Below are positions 10,485-20,879 of a stretch of 64,000 nucleotides of DNA, piece after piece. A program made the translations under genes and the position numbers. Where the stretch lies: assembly GCA_946404495.1 (NCBI GenBank), contig CAMJDT010000002.1, positions 1-64,000 of the forward strand, given 5' to 3'. The stretch comes from an uncultured Bacteroidales bacterium (GTDB taxonomy: Bacteria; Bacteroidota; Bacteroidia; Bacteroidales; Paludibacteraceae). How positions within the stretch are numbered: the stretch's first letter is position 1; each line of letters begins with the position of its first letter. The notes below the pieces were generated by a model. It ran no database searches and had not been told where the DNA came from. It worked only from the letters and a program-made list of their open reading frames with translations.

Positions 10485-11234
10485 TCACCGAATAACGAGT
10501 GCGCTGAGCTCATAGAGCAGCCAAATCGGCACGGCCACGAGGCAGAGCGTGAAGGCATCTCCGGTCGGCGTAATGACGGCTGCCAGGATAAAGATCGCCA
10601 CGATGGCATGCCTTCTGTAGCGGTGCATCCCGGCGCGCGATATGAGTCCTAAACGCCAGAGTAAGCGGCACACGATCGGCAGTTCCGCGACCAGACCTAT
10701 CATCAGTATCATGATGCCCAAGGTCGCGATATACGACGAGAGACTGATCCAGTTGTGCACCGTGAGCGCGACCTGGTAGTCGCTTAGAAAGAGGTACGTG
10801 AACGGAAACAGTACAAAATAGGCGAGTGCGGCGCCGAGCATAAAGAGCACGTAGGCGGCAATGACGACCGGCATCAACCGGCGACGCTCGTTTTCGTACA
10901 GAGCGGGACGTACAAAACGCACGATCTCAAACTCGATATACGGCAGCGCGATCATCGCTCCCGCAACCAAGGCCGTCTGAATATGCACGATGAACTGCCG
11001 CGCCAACTCGGTGTTGATGAGTTCGGCCTCAGGCAGCGCCTGCATCAGTCCTAAATCTGTCAACCACTTCCACGTGGGAAAATCCGCCTCCATCGGCCAC
11101 AATACGAACCGAAAGAGCGGTTCCCTCAGGCAGAACACCGCGACGGCCGCTACCATAACGACCACCGCACAGCGGATCAGTCCGCCGCGCATTACGTCCA
11201 AGTGCTCCCAGAATGTGGAGGGCGTATCGCTCAT
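10485..11234 (-). CDS. tatC: Sec-independent protein translocase TatC
   Basis: FWEHLDVMRGGLIRCAVVVM, six TMs, LPIVCRLLWRLGLISR. Confidence 0.95.
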   Translation of the reverse strand: MSDTPSTFWEHLDVMRGGLIRCAVVVMVAAVAVFCLREPLFRFVLWPMEADFPTWKWLTDLGLMQALPEAELINTELARQFIVHIQTALVAGAMIALPYIEFEIVRFVRPALYENERRRLMPVVIAAYVLFMLGAALAYFVLFPFTYLFLSDYQVALTVHNWISLSSYIATLGIMILMIGLVAELPIVCRLLWRLGLISRAGMHRYRRHAIVAIFILAAVITPTGDAFTLCLVAVPIWLLYELSALVIR

Positions 11235-11431
11235 TTGTCGTCCTTAGGGTCGGAGGTCTCCTGTTTGTCGTCTGAAGAGACGCCCGCTACTTCGTCCTTG
11301 AAGTCCTTGACGCCTTTGCCCAAGCCCTTCATCAGCGAAGGCAACTTCGCGCCGCCGAACAGCAGCAGAATAATCAGCGCAATAACAATAATCTCCGTCG
11401 TTCCGATAAATAATAAGGTCATAAATATCAA
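11231..11431 (-). CDS. tatA: Sec-independent protein translocase TatA/E
   Basis: IGTTEIIVIALIILLLFGGAKLPSLMKGLGKGVKDFKDEV. Confidence 0.95.
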   Translation of the reverse strand: MIFMTLLFIGTTEIIVIALIILLLFGGAKLPSLMKGLGKGVKDFKDEVAGVSSDDKQETSDPKDDK

Positions 11432-11452
11432 TTATCAATTGTCAATTATCAA

Positions 11453-12838
11453 TTATAAAATGTTCTCGCGTAGGCTCTCCACGTAGTGGTCTATGTGTCG
11501 CAGCTCCGTAGGGATATCGATGCGTTGCGGACAGCGGTCGAGGCAGATACCGCAACCGATGCAGTGGTCAGCTTGGCGTTCGCGCTCCAGCTTGCTATCG
11601 AGCGTTCTGAGGTACTCGTGACGCAACTTACGATAATCCGCCGCTTGTTCGTTGGGCGCGATGAGGCCATCGTTGACGCAACTATTGTAATGCATGAAAT
11701 TCCCCGGTATATCGATGCCGTAAGGGCAGGGCATGCAATACTGGCAGGCGGTGCAGGGCACGAGTTTGAAGTTGGCATATTCGGCGGCGATGCGCTCCAG
11801 CAAGGCCAGTTCCTCGTCGTTGAGCGGCTTGAAGTCGATGAAGGTGCGCAAGTTGTCCTGCAGGTGCTCCATATAGGTCATACCGCTTAGGATCGTCAGG
11901 ACCATCGGTTGGGTGCCGGCAAAGCGGAACGCCCACGAGGCGACGCTGCGTTGCGGTTCGCGTTCCTTTAATAGACGCGTCGCGTGCGTAGGCAGTTTGG
12001 CCAACTGACCGCCCAGTAGCGGTTCCATCACAAAGCATTGAATACCCCGTTTGGCCAGTTCGCCGTAGAGGTACTCGGCGTTGGTGTTGCGCGGATTCAT
12101 CTCTTTGGCGTAATGCCAATCGACGTAACTGAGCTGGATGAGCACAAAGTCCCACTGATACTCGTCGTGGTGCGCGAGTGCCCAATCGAAGATGCGGACG
12201 TCGCCGTGGTAGGAGAATCCCAAATGACGAATCCTTCCTGCCTTGCGTTCCTCCAGGAGGAAATCCAGCACGCCGTTTTCAATATAACGCTTGCGGAACA
12301 TATCCATCGCATCCTTACCGCCTCCGATGGAGTGGAGCAGATAGTAGTCGATATGATCGGTGCGCAGTTTTTCAAACGAGCGATGATACATCTCGATGCT
12401 CTTCTCGCGACTCCAGAGCGAGGAGTCGAAGTTAGAGAGTTTGGTACTGATATAGTAACTGTCGCGAGGATGCCGGCTGAGGGCTATACCCGTTGCTTCC
12501 TCCGAGAAACCCTTGCAGTAGACGGGCGAGGTGTCAAACAGGTTTACACCGTGCTCCAGCGCGTAGTCCACCAAGCGGTTGACCTGCTCCTGGTCGATCT
12601 CGTTCTCGTTGGGTTTGAATCGTCCGGGACGGCTCGGCCAACGCATACACCCGTAGCCGAGCAGCGATACATGGTCGCCGTGTTTGGAGATACGGTGTTC
12701 CATCCCTTGGGTAGGTATCTCACCCTTAGCGGCAGCGCCTGAGTCCTTGGGCTGCTGATGATTCTTGCAGCCGCTGAGTGCCAATCCGGTCACGGCTGCC
12801 GCGCCTGCCATCGTGCCTATAAATTGTCGCCTGTTCAT
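11453..12838 (-). CDS. Aldo/keto reductase with C-terminal 4Fe-4S domain and Tat-like lipoprotein signal
   Basis: MNRRQFIGTMAGAAAVTGLALSGC start at 12838; AKR barrel; CTACQYCMPCPYGIDIP and CIGCGICLDRCPQ clusters. Confidence 0.92.
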   Translation of the reverse strand: MNRRQFIGTMAGAAAVTGLALSGCKNHQQPKDSGAAAKGEIPTQGMEHRISKHGDHVSLLGYGCMRWPSRPGRFKPNENEIDQEQVNRLVDYALEHGVNLFDTSPVYCKGFSEEATGIALSRHPRDSYYISTKLSNFDSSLWSREKSIEMYHRSFEKLRTDHIDYYLLHSIGGGKDAMDMFRKRYIENGVLDFLLEERKAGRIRHLGFSYHGDVRIFDWALAHHDEYQWDFVLIQLSYVDWHYAKEMNPRNTNAEYLYGELAKRGIQCFVMEPLLGGQLAKLPTHATRLLKEREPQRSVASWAFRFAGTQPMVLTILSGMTYMEHLQDNLRTFIDFKPLNDEELALLERIAAEYANFKLVPCTACQYCMPCPYGIDIPGNFMHYNSCVNDGLIAPNEQAADYRKLRHEYLRTLDSKLERERQADHCIGCGICLDRCPQRIDIPTELRHIDHYVESLRENIL

Positions 12839-12879
12839 GTCGTCAAATGGTAAATGGTAAATGACAAAATGGTAAATGG

Positions 12880-14340
12880 TTAGAGGGTCAATTGTGTATC
12901 GTGGCCTTCTACATAGATGGCCGAGAAGGGTCTTGCGGGACAGAGGTACTCGCACTTACCGCAGCCGATACATTTCTCTTCGTCCACGGCGGGAATCAGT
13001 CCGTTGATGCCGACTGACTGACCGCTGACCATTGTGATGGCGCCTGTCGGACAGTGCTCGGCACAGCTGCCGCAGGCTACCTGATCCGTACCGACTACAC
13101 AGTTGTCTTTGATCCACACGGCGTGCCCCGTGCGGATGCTGCTCTTGTCGGAGAGTTGTATCGGCGTGATGGCTTCCGTCGGACAAACCTCGCTGCAGCG
13201 ATTGCAGGTGATCATGCAATAGCCTTCCTCAAACTGCAGTTCGGGTTGCATCCAGCGGCTGAGCTCCTGGCTCGGTCTGAGAACCTTGTTCGGGCACGCA
13301 CCTACGCACAACTGACAAGCTGTGCAGTGACTCTCGAAATGGCGCTGACTGACGCTGCCGGCGGGACGCACGGGGATAGCGCGCGCGGGCACTTTCTTCT
13401 TCTCGATATGAGCCAATCCGCCGTCCATCTTGACCTCCTGCGCCTTCACCGTAGCCGCTATCGCTACGCCGCCTAAGATGCCTAAGAAACGCCGGCGGCT
13501 CTCGTCGGTGCCGGGTGCTTTGCTCTCGTCGGGTACGATTTTTCCTCGGTTATAGGGTGTACCTATTTGAATCGCCTCCACAGGACAATTGCCGATGCAG
13601 TCGTAGCACGCGACGCATTTGGTCATATCCACAGTAGGATACTTCTCGCCCCGTTTCGCCGGCGTGATGGCCTCGGCCTTGCACTGCTTCTCGCAGGCTC
13701 CGCACTGCGTACATTGACTCTGGTTGACCAGCGGTCTTAGCCACGCTACGCGGCTGATGAGACTCAAGATCGTTCCTACGGGACACAGCGTGTTGCAGTA
13801 CTCCCGGCCGCGCAGTTGGGACCATATACCCAAGCCCGCAAACCACACGACTCCCGTCCAGAAGGCTGCATCCAAGGCATGCCGTGAGGCCGCCGTGACG
13901 ATACGCCCAAAGGCAGAGTAGGGATCCATGAAACGGGCAATGAATGCCAAAGAGGGGATGCATAGTAGGATCACAAACACCACGAGGATACTCCATCGCA
14001 GCGTTTTGTTCTCCGCGCGGTAGCGGTATTGCACACGTCTGCCGATCTTCAGCCGGCGAAAGACGTCCTGCATCACGCCCAAGGGGCAGATCGCCGAACA
14101 ATACACGCGACCGAAGATCCAGGTCAGTATGATCAGCAACACCAGCACCGCAGAGGCGGCCAAACCGCCGTATTTACCGATACTCAGTACGGCCGGCAGC
14201 AGTTGGATCTCGGCTGCCCACCCAAAATAGTGCGCTGCCCAACCGGCCGGCACGACGAACAACAGGATCAGTGACACCGTCACGACTGTTGCTACCATGA
14301 TGCGGATCGCCCGCATCCAATTCATCCGCCTCTTTTTCAT
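12880..14340 (-). CDS. Membrane polyferredoxin (NapH-like) 4Fe-4S protein with internal twin-arginine TM segment
   Basis: GRVYCSAICPLGVMQD, CTQCGACEKQCK, CVACYDCIGNCPV, CTACQLCVGACPN, CGSCAEHCPTG, CIGCGKCEYLCPA; internal DESRRRFLGILGGVAIAATVKA. Confidence 0.9.
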   Translation of the reverse strand: MKKRRMNWMRAIRIMVATVVTVSLILLFVVPAGWAAHYFGWAAEIQLLPAVLSIGKYGGLAASAVLVLLIILTWIFGRVYCSAICPLGVMQDVFRRLKIGRRVQYRYRAENKTLRWSILVVFVILLCIPSLAFIARFMDPYSAFGRIVTAASRHALDAAFWTGVVWFAGLGIWSQLRGREYCNTLCPVGTILSLISRVAWLRPLVNQSQCTQCGACEKQCKAEAITPAKRGEKYPTVDMTKCVACYDCIGNCPVEAIQIGTPYNRGKIVPDESKAPGTDESRRRFLGILGGVAIAATVKAQEVKMDGGLAHIEKKKVPARAIPVRPAGSVSQRHFESHCTACQLCVGACPNKVLRPSQELSRWMQPELQFEEGYCMITCNRCSEVCPTEAITPIQLSDKSSIRTGHAVWIKDNCVVGTDQVACGSCAEHCPTGAITMVSGQSVGINGLIPAVDEEKCIGCGKCEYLCPARPFSAIYVEGHDTQLTL

Positions 14341-14365
14341 ATCGTGTTATTGTCTGTTAGAATGC

Positions 14366-15673
14366 TTAGTTCACGACGATCAGGTAGTAGTTCTTCTTAC
14401 CTCTCTGGATGAGGATATACTTGTCGTTGAGCAGCGCAGCCGTTGTAATAGGTGTCTGCGGGTCGGTCAGTTTTTCCTTGTTGATACTGACACCGTTGCC
14501 CTGTATCATCTTTCTGGCTTCGCCCTTGGAGGGGAAGATCTGCGTCTTCTCGGCCATCAGATCCAGCGGCGGAATACCGGCTTCCAGCTCACTGCGCGAG
14601 ATGGTGAATTGCGGAACGCCGTCCATCACCTGTAGCAGCGTCTCTTCGTCCAAGCGGTGCAGGGCATCAGCTGTCGCGTTGCCAAACAGGATCTGACTGG
14701 CCTCCACGGCTGCCTCGTAGTCCTCGCGGCTATGTACCATCACGGTCACTTCCTCCGCCAGACGCTTCTGCAGCAAGCGAAGATGCGGAGCCTGGTCGTG
14801 CTCTGCGATGAGGCTTTCGATCTCCTCACGCTCCAAGGTCGTGAAGATCTTGATATAACGCTTGGCATCATCGTCGGCTACGTTCATCCAGAACTGGTAG
14901 AAGCGGTACGGCGAGGTGTAGTTCCTGTCGAGCCAGATATTTCCCTTCTCCGTCTTACCGAACTTGGTACCGTCGGCTTTGGTTACCAACGGGCACGTCA
15001 GGGCAAAGGCCTCGTTGCCGCTGATCTTCTTGATGAGCTCCGTACCGGTCGTGATATTGCCCCACTGATCGCTACCGCCCATTTGCAGTTTGCAGTTCTT
15101 GTGCTCGTTCAGGTACACGAAGTCATAGCCTTGCAGCAGCTGGTAGGTGAACTCGGTGAACGACATACCGCAGTTGAACTCACCGTTGAAACGCTTCTTC
15201 ACGCTGTCCTTGGCCATCATATAATTGACGGTGATGAGTTTGCCGATGTTACGTGCGAAATCCAAGAAGGTGTAGTCCTTCATCCAGTCGTAGTTATTGA
15301 CCAACTCTGCCGCGTTCTCTTCCTGAGAATTGAAGTCGATGAACTTCTCCAGCTGCTTGCGGATGGCCGCTACGTTGTGGCGCAGCGTCTCCTCGGTCAG
15401 CAGGTTGCGTTCGGCCGACTTACCGCTCGGGTCACCGATCATTCCTGTAGCACCGCCCAACAGCGCAATCGGCTTGTGACCGCAGTTCTGCAGGTGCTTG
15501 AGCATCATGATACCGCATAGGTGACCGATATGCAGACTATCCGCCGTGGGGTCGATACCTACATAGGCCGTCGTCTGCTCTTTCATCAATTGTTCTTCCG
15601 TTCCAGGCATGATATCCTGCAACATGCCTCTCCATCTCAGTTCTTCTACAAAGTTCTTTTTCATATCGCTCAA
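14366..15673 (-). CDS. tyrS: Tyrosyl-tRNA synthetase
   Basis: [47 protein letters not shown]. Confidence 0.97.
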   Translation of the reverse strand: MSDMKKNFVEELRWRGMLQDIMPGTEEQLMKEQTTAYVGIDPTADSLHIGHLCGIMMLKHLQNCGHKPIALLGGATGMIGDPSGKSAERNLLTEETLRHNVAAIRKQLEKFIDFNSQEENAAELVNNYDWMKDYTFLDFARNIGKLITVNYMMAKDSVKKRFNGEFNCGMSFTEFTYQLLQGYDFVYLNEHKNCKLQMGGSDQWGNITTGTELIKKISGNEAFALTCPLVTKADGTKFGKTEKGNIWLDRNYTSPYRFYQFWMNVADDDAKRYIKIFTTLEREEIESLIAEHDQAPHLRLLQKRLAEEVTVMVHSREDYEAAVEASQILFGNATADALHRLDEETLLQVMDGVPQFTISRSELEAGIPPLDLMAEKTQIFPSKGEARKMIQGNGVSINKEKLTDPQTPITTAALLNDKYILIQRGKKNYYLIVVN

Positions 15674-15682
15674 AAATATTCT

Positions 15683-16405
15683 TTATTCTTTAATCTTTAA
15701 TCTTTCAAGGTATCGCGCAATCGTTTCTTCGATTCCGAGGTAGAGTGCATCGCTGATGATCGCGTGCCCAATGCTGACTTCGTCCGTCCAGGGGAAGGCC
15801 GTGATGAAGGCACGGAGGTTTCTGAGGTTCAGATCATGCCCGGCATTCAGGCCTAAGCCTAACTCCCGCGCTTTCTCGGCGGCAGGACGGTACATCGCGA
15901 TCGCTGCCTCGGGATCGCGGTCGTAGAGCTCCGAATACGGTCCTGTGTACAGCTCCACGCGGTCGGCGCCGGCTTTCTTGGCGTACTCCACCATTTCTGG
16001 ATCTGCGTCCACAAACACGCTCACGCGGATACCCTCTTTCTTAAAGCGCGGTATCAGCGCTGTCAGTTTTGCCAGATGCGTCTTGGTGTCCCAACCGTGA
16101 TTGGAGGTCAATTGATCCGCACTGTCCGGCACCAGTGTCACCTGTGCCGGGCGCACACTGCATACCAGGTCGATAAACGCCGGAGTAGGGTTGCCCTCGA
16201 TATTGAACTCCGTCGTTACGACGGGCTTCAGATCCAATACATCCTGACGACGTATATGCCGTTCGTCCGGACGAGGATGCACCGTGATACCTTGTGCGCC
16301 GAATCGTTCGCAGTCACGGGCAAATTGTATCACATCCGGCAAATTGCCGCCACGCGCATTGCGCAGCGTCGCTACCTTATTAATATTTACACTCAGCCGT
16401 GTCAT
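15683..16405 (-). CDS. pdxJ: Pyridoxine 5'-phosphate synthase
   Basis: [49 protein letters not shown]. Confidence 0.96.
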   Translation of the reverse strand: MTRLSVNINKVATLRNARGGNLPDVIQFARDCERFGAQGITVHPRPDERHIRRQDVLDLKPVVTTEFNIEGNPTPAFIDLVCSVRPAQVTLVPDSADQLTSNHGWDTKTHLAKLTALIPRFKKEGIRVSVFVDADPEMVEYAKKAGADRVELYTGPYSELYDRDPEAAIAMYRPAAEKARELGLGLNAGHDLNLRNLRAFITAFPWTDEVSIGHAIISDALYLGIEETIARYLERLKIKE

Positions 16406-16430
16406 TCTATAATTCTATAATTTTTAATTT

Positions 16431-17411
16431 TTAATTTTTAATTCCCGTTACATCATAGGTTTCCCCGTTGTGGTAAATCACCAGCCGTCCGTTCTCGATG
16501 GTCTTGCCATCCGTTCGCTCGATTACTTCTGCGGGTTCGTCGCCGGTAGGATCCTCCGGTTGTTGCTGCTGCGAGCGATAGGCTTCCAATTCTGCCTTAG
16601 CGCCCACAACGAGATTGCGGAACTGAGGATAGTTCATCGCGATGGTAAACGCAATCGCACCCAAGTGTATACCGGCATCGATGTCTGTATTCCAGTGCGC
16701 ACCGAGCAGCATGCGGCAATTCACCCACTCATCCATCATCTTCTTGATGGCCAATGCGTTAGCGGGGTCGATATAGAGCATGCATGCGCCGAACAGACCG
16801 GCAAAATAACCGTGTCCCGAGGGATACGAACTGGCGTCGCTCAAGTCTTGCGAATACTTGCGACCCTTGTAATAGGTGCCGAAATACTTATACGGCCGCG
16901 GTCGGGTGCGCCATAGATGCGAGGTGTTCTCCGTCTTCATCTGTTCGCAGAGCTCCTGCAGGGCGTTCATTTGCGGAAAATCGGTGGTGTTGCGCGTATA
17001 GGTAACGCTGTAGTTACCTGCACGCGTTTGGGTCCAACTCACCGAGATAAACGGTGCGTTCATCACGCTGTCGGCCGACACACGGTACAGGGCAAAGTAA
17101 TACGGCTCGTTCATGCACGCCCAAGCCGAATCCCAACGCTCCTGACGAACGCTGTCCCAAAGAAGACCGTCCTGCTTGTATTGGAAATACTTCACGGAGT
17201 CGTCCTGCCATATGAGACTCCCTACTGCGGGAGGTGCGGGCAGAAAAAATTCTCCGCTCGGCAACGCTGCCATCAGATCGGCATCCAATGTCACACTTGC
17301 CTGCGCTCTCTTCACATCCGATCGCTTTACCGACGGGCGCTTTGCCGATACCGCGTCACTCATCAATGCCATTAGGATGGCTACGATTACTATGATACCT
17401 TTCTTCATCAA
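16431..17411 (-). CDS. Secreted PAP2-family acid phosphatase
   Basis: Signal peptide; KYFGTYYKGRKYSQDLSDASSYPSGHGYFAGLFG and AHWNTDIDAG. Confidence 0.88.
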   Translation of the reverse strand: MMKKGIIVIVAILMALMSDAVSAKRPSVKRSDVKRAQASVTLDADLMAALPSGEFFLPAPPAVGSLIWQDDSVKYFQYKQDGLLWDSVRQERWDSAWACMNEPYYFALYRVSADSVMNAPFISVSWTQTRAGNYSVTYTRNTTDFPQMNALQELCEQMKTENTSHLWRTRPRPYKYFGTYYKGRKYSQDLSDASSYPSGHGYFAGLFGACMLYIDPANALAIKKMMDEWVNCRMLLGAHWNTDIDAGIHLGAIAFTIAMNYPQFRNLVVGAKAELEAYRSQQQQPEDPTGDEPAEVIERTDGKTIENGRLVIYHNGETYDVTGIKN

Positions 17412-17521
17412 GTACTATTTTTTGTAATTAGCCTGCAAAGGTACAACTTTTTTTTCATATACACAAGAAAAATTGCAGATTTTTTATCCAAAACCTGCAA
17501 TTTAGTGGTATGTGTCGTCTC

Positions 17522-18316
17522 TTACAACCGGCTGACGAGGGTGGAGTAGTATTTCGACGACACGGGTACGGGTGTCACCTGGTCGATATCCAACTCGGCT
17601 ACGACGACTCCCTCTTTCTCTCTGCGCAGCACGCGTATATGCGCGGGGTTGACGAAGTAGGAGCGGTGACAGCGCAGAATGCCGTGCGACTCCAGCATCT
17701 CCTCCAGGGCCGACATCGAATTGCGCAGCGAGTAACTCTTGATCTTATTGCCCTCCAGGTATTGGATGTTGACGTAGTTCTCTTCGGCCTTGACGTTGAG
17801 TACGACATCGTCCGCGATGACGAGTTTGAGGCGGCGGGTGCTGTCGTAGAATCGCAGCAGATTAGCCGGAGTCTCGCCTGTCTCACGCAGCGTCGTGTAG
17901 GACAGCGCGAGGTTGATCACTACGTACGGATACGCTACTATCGAGGTCACTATCGCCATCGACCGTCCTACGTAACTGAAATAGCCGGCATCGCCGTTCA
18001 TCAGCGTCAGGTATAGCGCGATGAAGAAGACCGAGGCGATCCACTCCGCGAAGCACCACTGCATGTACTGCCACACGGACAGCCTGTGCTGCCGCTGCAG
18101 CCAGTACAGTCCGCCCCGTGAGAGCGACATCACTACCAGCAGTATTGATGACAGCATCAGTACGTTGAAGGTCCACCACCCGCCTGTCGGATCTATCCAC
18201 GCTCTCATCCATTCGCAGCGATAGGTGAGTGCAAAGCACAGGAAGAAAAAAGGCGTACCCAATGCGTGCGTCCACGCGGACGCCGCCTGAAGATAAGTCT
18301 GAGGAATCGTTTTCAT
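17522..18316 (-). CDS. Membrane-anchored LytTR-domain transcriptional regulator
   Basis: N-terminal TM helices; C-terminal LNVKAEENYVNIQYL...HGILRCHRSYFVNPAHI LytTR signature. Confidence 0.92.
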   Translation of the reverse strand: MKTIPQTYLQAASAWTHALGTPFFFLCFALTYRCEWMRAWIDPTGGWWTFNVLMLSSILLVVMSLSRGGLYWLQRQHRLSVWQYMQWCFAEWIASVFFIALYLTLMNGDAGYFSYVGRSMAIVTSIVAYPYVVINLALSYTTLRETGETPANLLRFYDSTRRLKLVIADDVVLNVKAEENYVNIQYLEGNKIKSYSLRNSMSALEEMLESHGILRCHRSYFVNPAHIRVLRREKEGVVVAELDIDQVTPVPVSSKYYSTLVSRL

Positions 18317-18508
18317 TGCTTTATTTGGTCACTTTTGACGATGTGACGAAATCCGATTTATCCGTTTTTCGTCCCAAATACGCCGTTTTGGTCACTATTC
18401 ACTATCTTTCATCAAAAATCGTGCCATATGCTCACAAAAGTTTGTTCAGACACAAAAAAGGCAGTAATTTTGCAGCGAATTTTGAAACTAAAAGAAAGGA
18501 AAAACGAT

Positions 18509-19192
18509 ATGAAACTCAAATCAATTGTGACGCTCGGTGATTCGATTACCAAGGGCGTAGTGTTGGAGAACGACCGCTATTGTGTACTGCGTGATAACTT
18601 CATAGAGCAGTGTCGCGATTATTTGCAGACCGATGTATCGAATCTGAGTCGGATGGGTTGTACCATCACGCGCGGTGCGGATATAGCAGAGCAGCACGCG
18701 GAGCAGATTACCAAAGCCGACCTGACGCTGATTGAGTTTGGCGGCAACGACTCGGATTTCGATTGGCAAGCTATTGCTCAGAGCCCGGAGGATCCTCATG
18801 GTCCCAAGACCCGTTTGGATCTCTTTCGCGATACCTATTCGCGCCTGATTCAGCGCGTACGTGATCTCGGTAGTCGTCCCGTGCTGCTGAGTCTGCCGCT
18901 GATTTCGGGTGAGGCGTTTATGGAGTTCGTTACGCGTCGCATGAGCGCGGATGCGCGCGAGAATATATACGGTTGGCTCGGTGGTCACACCGACCGTGTG
19001 CGCAATTATCACGATATGTACAACCTCGAGATCTTCCGCTTGGGCAGTGCCTGGCGCGTGCCGGTACTGGATATCACGACGCCGTTCCTCATCGATCAGG
19101 ACTACACCCGTTACCTCTGTCCCGATGGTATTCATCCCAATCAGGCGGGTCACTCGCTCATCGCTAAAACGCTCCAGCGTTACGCCTCGTGA
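18509..19192 (+). CDS. SGNH/GDSL hydrolase
   Basis: VTLGDSITKGVV, EFGGNDSDFD, CPDGIHPNQAGH; start MKLKSIVTL at 18509. Confidence 0.92.
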   Translation: MKLKSIVTLGDSITKGVVLENDRYCVLRDNFIEQCRDYLQTDVSNLSRMGCTITRGADIAEQHAEQITKADLTLIEFGGNDSDFDWQAIAQSPEDPHGPKTRLDLFRDTYSRLIQRVRDLGSRPVLLSLPLISGEAFMEFVTRRMSADARENIYGWLGGHTDRVRNYHDMYNLEIFRLGSAWRVPVLDITTPFLIDQDYTRYLCPDGIHPNQAGHSLIAKTLQRYAS

Positions 19193-19770
19193 ATGAGTCG
19201 CCAGGAGATCGAACCCGGCCGGGGATGCAGAGGCAGGTCATCCGTACTGAACCAACCCACCTCGGAAAGTTCGTCCTTCTGCAGACGTATCTCGCCGCCG
19301 GCGTATTGCGCCGTGTAGGCCAGCATCAGTTGGTCGGGGAAGGGCCATGACTGACTGCCGAAGTAACGAATGTCGCGTACCTCGAGTCCGGTCTCCTCGC
19401 GTATCTCGCGAATAACCGCGTGTTCGGCCGATTCACCCGCTTCGATGAAGCCTGCGATGCAGGCGTATATATTGGTGTTGCGCTGGATATGTTTGGCCAG
19501 CAGGATCTTACCCTCTTTCTCGATACGGATAATGACGCAAGGCTCGATGCGGGGAAAATGAACGGTACCGCACGCGGGACATTTGCGTTCCGCCGGCGTG
19601 ACGGTCGCATCGTCGGGTATAGCGATAGGCGGCAGTTGCGCCCCGCAGCGGCTGCAGTACCGCTCGCGTTCGTTCCAGCGGCGCAGCGCCTCACGCCTCG
19701 CCTCGCGGTAGTTATCCTCCTCGCCGTGCGTAGCAAAATATGCCCTGAGATCTTCAATCGGTTCTTTCAT
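19180..19770 (-). CDS. nudC: NAD+ diphosphatase-like Nudix hydrolase
   Basis: Zn ribbon CSRCGAQL...CPACGTVHFPRIEPCVI; Nudix GFIEAGESAEHAVIREIREETGL. Confidence 0.9.
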   Translation of the reverse strand: MKEPIEDLRAYFATHGEEDNYREARREALRRWNERERYCSRCGAQLPPIAIPDDATVTPAERKCPACGTVHFPRIEPCVIIRIEKEGKILLAKHIQRNTNIYACIAGFIEAGESAEHAVIREIREETGLEVRDIRYFGSQSWPFPDQLMLAYTAQYAGGEIRLQKDELSEVGWFSTDDLPLHPRPGSISWRLIHEA

Positions 19771-19810
19771 AATTGTCAATTGCCAATTATCAATTATCAA
19801 TTATCAATTG

Positions 19811-20560
19811 TCAATTATCAATTGTCAATTTCCCTGCGTGGTGTCCCGGGCAGAGAATATGATGGTTGGCAATCGGGTTCGTGAGCAGGTAGTCCGCTAC
19901 CTCTCTGTCTGCCTCGATCCACACCTGCGTACGGCAGAGATTGGGTTCGTACTGATTGCGGATGAGTCGCACATCGGCGGCAAAGATCCGATCCAGCGTA
20001 CCGCTCACTTTCATCAGCGTATAGTCGCCTACGGGCAGTTCGCCGTGAATGCCGACACCAATGCCGGACTCGAAGTGGGTGGTGTATTCGTACGTATCTA
20101 CCATATTGAGCGGTACGGTGCAGTGTGCGAAGAGGATCTCGCATCGGTTGTTCTCGCGTTGCTCTATGCGGGCGGCATTGACCTGAAAACCGCTGTAGCC
20201 GCTCACCTGTTTGGCCAGCATCATCGTCAGCAGTGCCGGCACGTCGCTCTCGCAGGCAGCGGGTATGCCCTCGGCATTGAGGCGTGCCAAGGCCAGACAA
20301 CCGGTGTTGTGCACCGTGGTCAGCAGATCAAAGCAGCGCAAGGTCAGCCCCGATAGTTTGTACTTCTGAATCAACTCTTTGAGTCGCTCGTAGATACGCA
20401 GCGCACCTTCCTCACCGTCGCCGACGCGACCGAGGGAGGTCACTTCGTCGATCGCGATATCCACGAGTTCGATATCCATGACTTGCCGAATGATGTCGGC
20501 GTCATAGACCGAGGCGATCAACCAATCGCTCGGTTTACCAATTACACCTAATCTGACCAT
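19811..20560 (-). CDS. Fucose-isomerase-like protein, C-terminal portion
   Basis: MVRLGVIGKPSDWLIASVYDAD..., CFDLLTTVHNTGCLALARLNAEGIPAACESDVPALLTMM; family assigned by resemblance. Confidence 0.75.
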   Translation of the reverse strand: MVRLGVIGKPSDWLIASVYDADIIRQVMDIELVDIAIDEVTSLGRVGDGEEGALRIYERLKELIQKYKLSGLTLRCFDLLTTVHNTGCLALARLNAEGIPAACESDVPALLTMMLAKQVSGYSGFQVNAARIEQRENNRCEILFAHCTVPLNMVDTYEYTTHFESGIGVGIHGELPVGDYTLMKVSGTLDRIFAADVRLIRNQYEPNLCRTQVWIEADREVADYLLTNPIANHHILCPGHHAGKLTIDN

Positions 20561-20810
20561 GACCGTCGTGTTGATGGATCCAACTTAGTATTTCCATAGC
20601 AGCTGCGAGTGAGTTGCTGCTGCCCGTAGCGAGCAGAATGATAGGGCGCTCCAGCGAGATATCACCCCTACGGACTGCGTCCAAAAAGAGCGCCTCCGTA
20701 CCTCCGGTGAGTACGGCAACGACCTGGTTCTCGCGAATCAGTTCGTCATCAGGCAGGTGGTCCAGGCTAACCTTCTCCTGATGCAGCGGTGATGCCAATT
20801 CCAGTATCAT
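20535..20810 (-). pseudogene. Fucose-isomerase-like protein, N-terminal portion (different frame from 19811..20560)
   Basis: 91-aa ORF VVAVLTGGTEALFL...LLATGSSNSLAAAMEILSWIHQHDG ends 26 nt inside the downstream ORF; the two look like halves of one protein. Confidence 0.6.
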
Positions 20811-20879
20811 AAAATGAAATATTCTTTATTCTTTAATCTTTATTCTTTGAAATATTCTTTATTCTTTAATCTTTATTCT

